NCBI GenBank assembly: GCA_045649545.1
Contig: JAZRQE010000010.1
Location: forward strand, 1 to 6,543
Reading direction: 5' to 3'
Source: UMGS172 sp045649545
Lineage (GTDB): Bacteria > Bacillota > Clostridia > Oscillospirales > Acutalibacteraceae
DNA length: 6,543 nt
Under the pieces are notes generated by a model. It saw only the letters and a list, made by a program, of their open reading frames with translations. It was not told where the DNA came from and made no database searches. The stretch's first letter is position 1; each line of letters begins with the position of its first letter. Positions 1-4,759 of the stretch are shown here, piece by piece. The translations under genes and the position numbers were made by a program.

Positions 1-31
1 TGTGTGCTAAACTATCTGTGTCAAGTTTCAT
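1..31 (-). CDS. tnpA: IS200-like transposase TnpA, N-terminal fragment (cut by window edge)
   Basis: A leftward reading frame starts at ATG (31-29) and leaves the window after ten codons, MKLDTDSLAH. The ribosome binding site AAGGAGG (46-40) lies 8 bases upstream. From memory of the family, IS200-type TnpA proteins commonly begin with a short variable stretch followed by SLAHTxWNCKYHIVF, so SLAH at residues 7-10 fits the start of this HUH (Y1) transposase. The catalytic HUH motif and tyrosine lie outside the window. Ten residues alone would be weak evidence. The call rests on the combination of this start with the RBS-burying stem-loop (36-100) and the outer hairpin (131-151), an arrangement known for IS200. 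Whether the gene is intact cannot be seen. Confidence 0.68.
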   Translation of the reverse strand, partial: MKLDTDSLAH

Positions 32-35
32 ACTT

Positions 36-100
36 GATTCCTCCTTCGTCTTTTTGTTGTGGTTGGCAAACCCACTTCTATTTTAGACGAAGGAGGATTC
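36..100 (-). promoter_or_regulatory. Long stem-loop sequestering the tnpA ribosome binding site
   Basis: A perfect 13-bp inverted repeat, TCCTCCTTCGTCT (39-51) against AGACGAAGGAGGA (85-97), has two more pairs (36-37 with 99-100) beyond a T-T mismatch. The 33-base loop contains a weaker inner pairing, GTGG (59-62) with CCAC (72-75). On the leftward transcript the distal arm contains AAGGAGG, the tnpA ribosome binding site, so the folded RNA should hide it. This is the established translational brake of IS200. On the rightward strand the stem is followed by TTTTTCT (101-107), so it could also stop transcription running out of the element. Confidence 0.75.
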
Positions 101-130
101 TTTTTCTACTCATAGCTAAAGCTTTTTGGA

Positions 131-151
131 ACTACCAGCACAGCTGGTAGT
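131..151. repeat. Hairpin at the outer left end of the IS200-like element
   Basis: ACTACCAGC (131-139) and GCTGGTAGT (143-151) form a perfect 9-bp stem with a 3-base loop (ACA). IS200/IS605-family ends carry short subterminal palindromes that the transposase recognises as single-stranded hairpins, and this one lies where the left-end hairpin is expected. On the leftward strand it is followed by TTCCAAAAAGC, a poor U-tract, so a terminator role is possible but not convincing. An independent origin as a second ilvE terminator cannot be excluded. Confidence 0.6.
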
Positions 152-159
152 ATTCGTTA

Positions 160-194
160 CACAACAAAAAACACCCGCCAAAAACGGCGGGTGT
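160..194 (-). terminator. Rho-independent terminator of ilvE
   Basis: On the leftward strand ACACCCGCC (194-186) pairs perfectly with GGCGGGTGT (179-171) across a 6-base loop. This is a 9-bp GC-rich stem followed directly by TTTTTGTTGTG (170-160). It begins 15 bases after the ilvE stop codon. A weaker A/T hairpin (194-200 with 206-212) overlaps the stop codon and is probably incidental. Confidence 0.92.
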
Positions 195-209
195 AATCTT
201 CAGTTAAGA

Positions 210-1235
210 TTAACCGATAACCTTAATCCAACCTTCAGGAGCAGGAAGTCTGCCCATCTGAATGCCGGTCAAGGTATCATACAACTTTTTGGTAACAGGA
301 CCCATTTCGGTCATACCTGCGGGGAACTGAATCTCTTTACCGTGGTCAACAACCTTACCTACCGGAGAGATAACTGCGGCAGTACCGCAAAGACCGCACT
401 CGGCAAAATTGGAAAGCTCGTTAACGTTAACCTCGCGTTCCTCAACTTCGAGTCCCAAATATTCTTTAGCAACAACCATAAGTGAACGACGGGTAATTGA
501 CGGCAAAATGGTATTCGACTTCGGTGTAACAACCTTATTATCCTTGGTAATAAAGATAATATTAGCACCGCCGGTTTCCTCAATATGAGTACGAGTAGCC
601 GAGTCAACATACATATTCTCGTCATAACCCTGCTCGTGAGCGTCAACAATATTATAAAGGCTCATTGCATAGTTAAGACCTGCCTTAATGTGGCCGGTAC
701 CCATAGGTGCAGCACGGTCAAGGTCACTAATTCTTAAAGTAAGGGGCTTTACACCGCCCTTGAAGTAAGGACCAACCGGAGTTGCGAAAATTCTGAACTG
801 ATACTCGGTAGCCGGCTTTACACCGATAACGGCATTACTACCGAACATATAAGGACGTAAATAAAGAGTTGCTCCTGAGCCGTAAGGCGGAACAAAGTCA
901 GCATTAGCAGCAACAACCTTTTCGACTGCCTCGACAAACTTATCAACCGGGAAAACCGGCATTTTAAGTCTTTCACAAGAGTCAGCCATACGTTGAGCGT
1001 TAAGGTCAGGACGGAAGCAAACAATCTTACCGTCCTCGGTAGTATAAGCCTTTAAGCCCTCAAAACAGGTCTGTGCATACTGCAAAACACCGGCACACTC
1101 ATTAATTACAACATTTTCATCGGTAATGAGTTCGCCATCGTCCCACTTACCGTCCTTAAAATTAGCAACAAAACGATAATCGGTCTTAACATAACCGAAA
1201 CCAAGCTCGCCCCAATTGATATCCTTTTTAGCCAT
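210..1235 (-). CDS. ilvE: Branched-chain amino acid aminotransferase
   Basis: This is a PLP-dependent class IV aminotransferase that transfers an amino group between glutamate and the 2-oxo acids of valine, leucine and isoleucine, in the cytoplasm. Its 341 residues match the larger Bacillus/eukaryote-type family rather than the roughly 309-residue E. coli IlvE. Visible family features are QTCFEGLKAY (55-64), RPDLNAQRM (75-83), the PLP lysine K184 in GTGHIKAGLNYA (179-190), the cofactor-ring glutamate E220 in IEETGGANIIFI (218-229), LPSITRRS (244-251) and GTAAVISPVG (284-293). A CxxC pair (C280, C283) sits just before that last motif. The start is fixed by AGGAGG (1249-1244), 8 bases upstream. 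The gene has its own strong promoter and terminator, so it can be expressed alone, although read-through from the radical SAM operon is possible because no terminator separates them. The leader of about 58 bases is too short for a T-box. Confidence 0.96.
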   Translation of the reverse strand: MAKKDINWGELGFGYVKTDYRFVANFKDGKWDDGELITDENVVINECAGVLQYAQTCFEGLKAYTTEDGKIVCFRPDLNAQRMADSCERLKMPVFPVDKFVEAVEKVVAANADFVPPYGSGATLYLRPYMFGSNAVIGVKPATEYQFRIFATPVGPYFKGGVKPLTLRISDLDRAAPMGTGHIKAGLNYAMSLYNIVDAHEQGYDENMYVDSATRTHIEETGGANIIFITKDNKVVTPKSNTILPSITRRSLMVVAKEYLGLEVEEREVNVNELSNFAECGLCGTAAVISPVGKVVDHGKEIQFPAGMTEMGPVTKKLYDTLTGIQMGRLPAPEGWIKVIG

Positions 1236-1300
1236 TTAAAATTCCTCCTAAAGCACGCGTGACCACACACATCACGTTGTTTTCAAATAATTTACATTAA

Positions 1301-1329
1301 ATTTTAGCACCATTTAACCTTTAAGTCAA
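1301..1329 (-). promoter_or_regulatory. Promoter of ilvE
   Basis: On the leftward strand TTGACT (1329-1324) and TAAAAT (1306-1301) are separated by exactly 17 bases. TGC precedes the -10 box, giving an extended -10. This is a near-consensus housekeeping sigma factor promoter. Transcription should begin near 1294, leaving a leader of about 58 bases. That leader contains a small inverted repeat, CGTGA/TCACG (1258-1262, 1272-1276), with no recognised function. Confidence 0.85.
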
Positions 1330-1342
1330 TATTTTAAAAACA

Positions 1343-2404
1343 TTATTTTTTAAAACAGTCATTCTCTATCGAACAACCACCGCATTTTGTGCAACCCTCT
1401 TGACATTCGGGATTTAGGTTATACTGTCTTAACAACTCGCCCAAATATTCCGACATTTCAATAAGTTCTTGCGGGTTACAAGCCTTATTATACTTAAAAG
1501 TGCAATCGTCTAACGGTCTAAACGGCATAATTGTCGGAAAAACGCCCATTTTACAAAGCACTTCACACTCACGTTTTATGTCCGCCCAACCTTGAATTCC
1601 GCCAATCATAACACTGGAAACCTGACCGTAGCCGAACACCTTTACTGCTCTTTCCATTGCTTTATGATAATGCTCTAACGAAATTGCCGACTTGCCGGGG
1701 ATAATCTCCCGCCTTAAATCAGAATCTACAATTTCAATATTCATAATTGCAACGGTAGCACCGGCTTCGTGCAGTTTATCAATCAAGTTTAGGTCCTTAG
1801 GCGGTGCAAATTCAACCGCAATCGGGCAATCTGAAAATTCGCGGATTTTACGGCAAAGCGTTGCCCAATATTCTACCATAATATCAGGACTTTTATATGT
1901 AGCACCGCTGAAATTCAGCGTATATCTAGGACATTGAGCCAACATTATTTTTAAACCCTTGCACAACTCGTCAGGGTCAATAGGCTCCTGTGTTTGAGGA
2001 ACAAGCGAGCAAAATTTACACTTAATATCCGGCTTATCGTAACAACAGTTTGTACTCGGCCAAATGTTGATACAACCGTCAGCGTGCAACGTTGCGAGGT
2101 CATCCACCACCGTGCCTGTATGCGGTAAATCGGGGAAATACCGTACCGGACATCGCTCACCGTTATACATTATGAAATATCCGTTAGAATCCTTATCAAT
2201 TTTATAATGCGAGTCTTCCGAAAAATTTTCGGCAATTGAAACACAGATATTCGAGCCTAAAATATTCATATTAACGGCATCAATAAAGCCTTTGTTAAAG
2301 AATTTCGGGCGTTCAATCTCCATTGCTTTTCTTGCGGTTTCGGACAGTACCGCACCCTCGCACAAAAGACCTGCTTTAAGTTTTAAAAACTCGAACTTAT
2401 TCAT
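1343..2404 (-). CDS. Radical SAM enzyme of unknown function with a wide-spaced cluster motif and a C-terminal cysteine cluster
   Basis: The protein has 353 residues. The likely radical SAM cluster ligands are in NCCYDKPDIKCKFCSL (119-134): C129 and C132 form the usual CxxC, and the third ligand is C120 or C121, giving CX8CX2C or CX7CX2C instead of the standard CX3CX2C. Downstream features fit a radical SAM barrel: NFSGAT (164-169, where a GGE-like strand would lie), EFAPPKDLNLIDKLHEAG (198-215) and VMIGGIQGW (265-273). The C-terminus carries C334, C338, C341, C344 and C350, likely ligands of an auxiliary Fe-S cluster. The motif spacing and GNAT neighbour recall the MSMEG_0568-type radical SAM family of Nit1 clusters; this is from memory and uncertain, and the substrate is unknown. 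The start is supported by AAGAGGT (2415-2409), 4 bases upstream and overlapping the stop codon of the upstream GNAT gene, which implies co-expression. No terminator follows before the ilvE promoter. Confidence 0.85.
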   Translation of the reverse strand: MNKFEFLKLKAGLLCEGAVLSETARKAMEIERPKFFNKGFIDAVNMNILGSNICVSIAENFSEDSHYKIDKDSNGYFIMYNGERCPVRYFPDLPHTGTVVDDLATLHADGCINIWPSTNCCYDKPDIKCKFCSLVPQTQEPIDPDELCKGLKIMLAQCPRYTLNFSGATYKSPDIMVEYWATLCRKIREFSDCPIAVEFAPPKDLNLIDKLHEAGATVAIMNIEIVDSDLRREIIPGKSAISLEHYHKAMERAVKVFGYGQVSSVMIGGIQGWADIKRECEVLCKMGVFPTIMPFRPLDDCTFKYNKACNPQELIEMSEYLGELLRQYNLNPECQEGCTKCGGCSIENDCFKK

Positions 2405-2413
2405 AAGTACCTC

Positions 2414-2845
2414 TTATTTTAAATCAATTACCATTGGCAATTTCGTGCAACCGTTGTTATATTCGGGACAATCGACGCAGTCGGCATTCATATCAATCCC
2501 TTTTGGTGAGCCTTCATAAAAGCCTTGTCTTTTAAAAAATTCGGGGGCTTTGGCGGTTAAATAAACCTTATTAGCACCCAAAACCCTTGCTTCTTTTAAA
2601 ATTTCACCTAAAATTTTCGCACCGACGCCATCACGCCGAAGTGAAACATCTACCGCAATGTAGTCTAAAATATAAATTCCAAGGCGGTTTGAAAGTGTTG
2701 CCGCAGCAAATATTTTATTTTCATTTTTTAACACAAAACTAACCACCGCACCGTCTTCTGATACAATGTTATCCGATACTTCGAGCGAATTCTCGCGATA
2801 AAACGGTATAATACTATTATGGTCTTGCGTTTTAATAAACTGCAT
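2414..2845 (-). CDS. GNAT-family N-acetyltransferase with a cysteine-rich C-terminal tail
   Basis: This 143-residue cytoplasmic protein has the GNAT fold pattern. Strand residues are at 57-65 (IYILDYIAV), the acetyl-CoA pyrophosphate loop follows as RRDGVGAKIL (70-79, matching R/Q-x-x-G-x-G/A), and a late strand and helix as VYLTAKAPEFFKRQGF (94-109). The acceptor substrate is unknown. The tail CVDCPEYNNGC (123-133) presents three cysteines in CX2CX6C spacing, not part of the minimal GNAT fold and suggestive of metal or Fe-S binding; this is inference. A similar Cys-containing tail occurs, as far as I recall, in some clostridial GNATs. The gene is first in a two-gene operon; its stop lies 9 bases before the radical SAM start. 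A modest ribosome binding site, GGCGGTG (2857-2851), is 5 bases upstream of the ATG. Confidence 0.85.
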   Translation of the reverse strand: MQFIKTQDHNSIIPFYRENSLEVSDNIVSEDGAVVSFVLKNENKIFAAATLSNRLGIYILDYIAVDVSLRRDGVGAKILGEILKEARVLGANKVYLTAKAPEFFKRQGFYEGSPKGIDMNADCVDCPEYNNGCTKLPMVIDLK

Positions 2846-2874
2846 ATTTTCACCGCCAAAATAAACTAAAAATA

Positions 2875-2903
2875 ATTTTACACCATTCCCACTTCATTTT
2901 CAA
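2875..2903 (-). promoter_or_regulatory. Promoter of the GNAT/radical SAM operon
   Basis: On the leftward strand TTGAAA (2903-2898) and TAAAAT (2880-2875) are separated by 17 bases, close to the housekeeping consensus. The expected start of transcription is about 20-25 bases before the GNAT ATG. No leader structure was seen. Confidence 0.8.
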
Positions 2904-2924
2904 GCGTTTTAATGTAATATACTC

Positions 2925-2957
2925 TTGCAAAACTAAGATATATATGTTAACATATAT
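2925..2957 (+). promoter_or_regulatory. Candidate prfC promoter overlapped by an 18-bp palindrome
   Basis: TTGCAA (2925-2930) and TAACAT (2948-2953) have 17-base spacing and each match four of six consensus bases, so the promoter is plausible but not strong. The perfect palindrome ATATATGTTAACATATAT (2940-2957) covers the -10 box, where a dimeric repressor would block transcription. No known operator is recognised, and a palindrome this A/T-rich may be chance or a small hairpin. Confidence 0.5.
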
Positions 2958-3004
2958 GCGTTTTAAGTATCAATATATTTATATTTTTAAAGAGGTAATT
3001 TTTA

Positions 3005-4606
3005 ATGCCTGATATTAAGAATGAAATTTTGCGTAGACGCACATTTGCAATAATCTCCCACCCTGACGCCGGTAAAACCACCTTGACCGAAAAGCTGTTG
3101 CTTTACGGAAGAGCTATTCAAAGTGCCGGTAGCGTTAAGGGTAAGCAGAACGACAAGCACGCCGTTTCCGACTGGATGGAAATTGAGAAAAAGCGTGGTA
3201 TTTCGATAACATCTTCGGTTTTGCAGTTTGAGTATGAGGGTTATTGCATCAATATTCTTGTCACTCCGGGACACCAGGATTTCTCGGAGGATACCTATCG
3301 TACCTTAACCGCTGCCGACAGTGTTGTTATGGTTATTGACGCCGCAAAGGGTATTGAGCCGCAGACAAGAAAATTATTCAAGGTTTGTGCAATGCGTCAT
3401 ATTCCGATTTTCACATTTATAAACAAAATGGACCGCGAGGCTCGCGACCCGTTTGAATTATTAGACCAGCTTGAAAAAGAATTCGGCATAGGCACTTATC
3501 CTATGAACTGGCCGATTGGTTGCGGACGTGACTTTAAAGGTGTTTACGACCGCGAGCAACACCAAATCTTAACATTCTCTGAATTTCACGGCGGAAGCAA
3601 CCGTCTTGAAGCAATCCATTGCGACATCACCGATACTGCCAAGTTAGATGAGCTTATAGGTGAATATTCGCGAGCAGACTTGGTTGACCAGGTAGAACTT
3701 TTGGACGGTGCAAGTTTCGACTTTGATTTAGACCAGATACGTTGCGGTAAACTGACACCCGTTTTCTTTGGCTCGGCTTTAAACAACTTCGGTGTTGAGC
3801 CTTTCCTTGAAAACTTTTTAAAGATGACCACAACTCCCCTTTCCTACCGTTCGGGTGAGGATTTTATTGACCCGAGCGACGAGCGTTTTTCGGCATTCGT
3901 TTTTAAAATTCAAGCCAATATGAATAAGGCTCACCGCGACCGAATTGCTTTTATGCGTATTTGTTCAGGTAAATTTGAACGTTCAAAGGAATATTTCCAC
4001 GTTCAGGCTAATAAACCCATTAAACTCTCCCGTCCTCAACAGATGATGGCAGAGGAACGCGAGGTTATCGACACCGCTTACGCCGGTGATATTATCGGTG
4101 TATTTGACCCGGGTGTATTCTCTATTGGTGACACAATTTGTGAAAAGAATATGAAGGTTGAATACGCGGGTATCCCCACCTTTGCTCCCGAGCATTTTGC
4201 TATTGTTGAGCAGGTTGACTCACTTAAGCGTAAACAGTTTGCAAAGGGTATTACACAGATTGCACAAGAGGGTGCAATTCAAATGTTCTTCCTGCCCGGT
4301 ACCGGTTTGGAGCGTGTATACGTCGGCGTTGTCGGTATGTTGCAGTTTGACGTTTTGCAGTTCAGAATGGAGTCGGAATACGGCGTAAAATACAGCCGAA
4401 GCGACACACCGCACAGCCTTGTACGTTTTATTGACGGCGATGTTGACCCGAAAACTCTAAATCTTATGCAAGCAACCAAATGGGTACAAGACTCTAAAGG
4501 CAGAGATTTACTTTTATTCACCGCTGAATATGAAATCAACTGGGCATTGGACAAAAACCCAGGCTTGATTTTAAAGGAATTCAGCCAGATGCAAGAAATG
4601 CAGTAA
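3005..4606 (+). CDS. prfC: Peptide chain release factor 3 (RF3), with a substituted G3 aspartate
   Basis: RF3 is the translational GTPase that removes RF1 or RF2 from the ribosome after peptide release. At 533 residues it is close to the E. coli length (529). The G domain shows G1 SHPDAGKTT (18-26), G2 RGISITSSV (64-72), G4 NKMD (140-143) and G5 SAL (257-259). RF3-specific stretches include SDWMEIEKKRGI (55-66), HQDFSEDTYRTL (90-101), FSAFVFKIQANM, HRDRIAFMRICSGKFER, FAPEHFA and GVVGMLQFDVL. The exception is G3: where RF3, EF-G and EF-Tu have DTPGH, this protein has VTPGH (V86, codon GTC at 3260-3262). That aspartate helps hold the catalytic magnesium, so GTP hydrolysis may be impaired, or the base may be a sequencing or assembly error. 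The start is supported by AGAGGT (2991-2996), 8 bases upstream. The gene stands alone, divergent from the GNAT operon and closed by a terminator. Confidence 0.97.
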   Translation: MPDIKNEILRRRTFAIISHPDAGKTTLTEKLLLYGRAIQSAGSVKGKQNDKHAVSDWMEIEKKRGISITSSVLQFEYEGYCINILVTPGHQDFSEDTYRTLTAADSVVMVIDAAKGIEPQTRKLFKVCAMRHIPIFTFINKMDREARDPFELLDQLEKEFGIGTYPMNWPIGCGRDFKGVYDREQHQILTFSEFHGGSNRLEAIHCDITDTAKLDELIGEYSRADLVDQVELLDGASFDFDLDQIRCGKLTPVFFGSALNNFGVEPFLENFLKMTTTPLSYRSGEDFIDPSDERFSAFVFKIQANMNKAHRDRIAFMRICSGKFERSKEYFHVQANKPIKLSRPQQMMAEEREVIDTAYAGDIIGVFDPGVFSIGDTICEKNMKVEYAGIPTFAPEHFAIVEQVDSLKRKQFAKGITQIAQEGAIQMFFLPGTGLERVYVGVVGMLQFDVLQFRMESEYGVKYSRSDTPHSLVRFIDGDVDPKTLNLMQATKWVQDSKGRDLLLFTAEYEINWALDKNPGLILKEFSQMQEMQ

Positions 4607-4620
4607 TATATCAATTAACA

Positions 4621-4673
4621 GCCACAGTACGGCAATATCACACGCCGTACTGTGGTAAGTTGTTTTTATTTTT
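4621..4673 (+). terminator. Rho-independent terminator of prfC
   Basis: CCACAGTACGGC (4622-4633) and GCCGTACTGTGG (4644-4655) form a perfect 12-bp stem with a 10-base loop, extended by a G-T pair (4621, 4656). A T-rich tract TTGTTTTTATTTTT (4660-4673) follows after a 4-base gap, so the U-tract is slightly displaced. It begins 15 bases after the prfC stop and separates prfC from the histidine operon. Confidence 0.88.
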
Positions 4674-4693
4674 AAAATTTGTTAGAAAAGCTA

Positions 4694-4722
4694 TTGACTT
4701 TAGCGTGCTAATGTGATAGATT
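4694..4722 (+). promoter_or_regulatory. Promoter of the histidine operon
   Basis: TTGACT (4694-4699) and TAGATT (4717-4722) have 17-base spacing. The -35 is near-consensus and the -10 matches four of six bases. Transcription would begin around 4729, giving a leader of only about 30 bases. That is too short for a T-box or attenuator, so any control should act on initiation. Two related palindromic boxes lie in the spacer and at the predicted start. Confidence 0.72.
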
Positions 4723-4735
4723 ATTAAAGTGCTAA
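4700..4735 (+). promoter_or_regulatory. Candidate operator: two GTGCTAA boxes 24 bp apart at the hisZ promoter
   Basis: TTAGCGTGCTAA (4700-4711) is a TTAGC-N2-GCTAA palindrome between the -35 and -10 boxes. TTAAAGTGCTAA (4724-4735) is a degenerate copy over the predicted transcription start. The shared half GTGCTAAT recurs at a 24-base interval. Binding at either place would block RNA polymerase. Firmicute his operons are reported to be controlled by a TrpR-like (YerC/HisR) repressor, but I cannot confirm that this sequence matches its motif. Confidence 0.45.
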
Positions 4736-4748
4736 TTTTACTACCCAC

Positions 4749-4754
4749 GGAGGG
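4749..4754 (+). promoter_or_regulatory. Ribosome binding site of hisZ
   Basis: GGAGGG lies 5 bases before the ATG at 4760. It is a strong site that fixes the hisZ start, leaving no room for a longer protein. Confidence 0.85.
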
Positions 4755-4759
4755 ATACT

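Larger units (their letters stand above)
1..151 (-). mobile_element. Left end of an IS200/IS605-family insertion sequence
   Basis: Read leftward, the order is a short-loop hairpin (151-131), an A-rich stretch, a long stem-loop (100-36) covering the ribosome binding site, and the transposase start (31). This matches the known left end of IS200: an outer hairpin recognised by TnpA or acting as a terminator, then a stem-loop that blocks tnpA translation. These elements move as single strands and leave neither terminal inverted repeats nor target duplications, so the outer boundary cannot be placed exactly. It should lie between the hairpin at 131-151 and the ilvE terminator at 171-194. The element sits just downstream of the ilvE terminator, so it does not appear to break a gene. 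Confidence 0.68.

Noticed and set aside
1..210. CRISPR-like repeats from the several hairpins at the left edge
   Set aside because: The inverted repeats have unrelated sequences and no regular direct repeats or spacers. Mobile element ends and a terminator explain them.
126..485. Rightward open frame of 119 codons across the ilvE 3' end
   Set aside because: It is antisense to ilvE and crosses two hairpins. No ribosome binding site or recognisable protein is seen.
1236..1300. T-box or other riboswitch leader in front of ilvE
   Set aside because: The predicted leader is only about 58 bases with one small 5-bp inverted repeat, far too short for a T-box, and no known riboswitch core is seen.
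4279..4614. Leftward open frame of 111 codons opposite the prfC 3' end
   Set aside because: It is a shadow of a clearly coding gene, with no family features and no promoter or ribosome binding site of its own.
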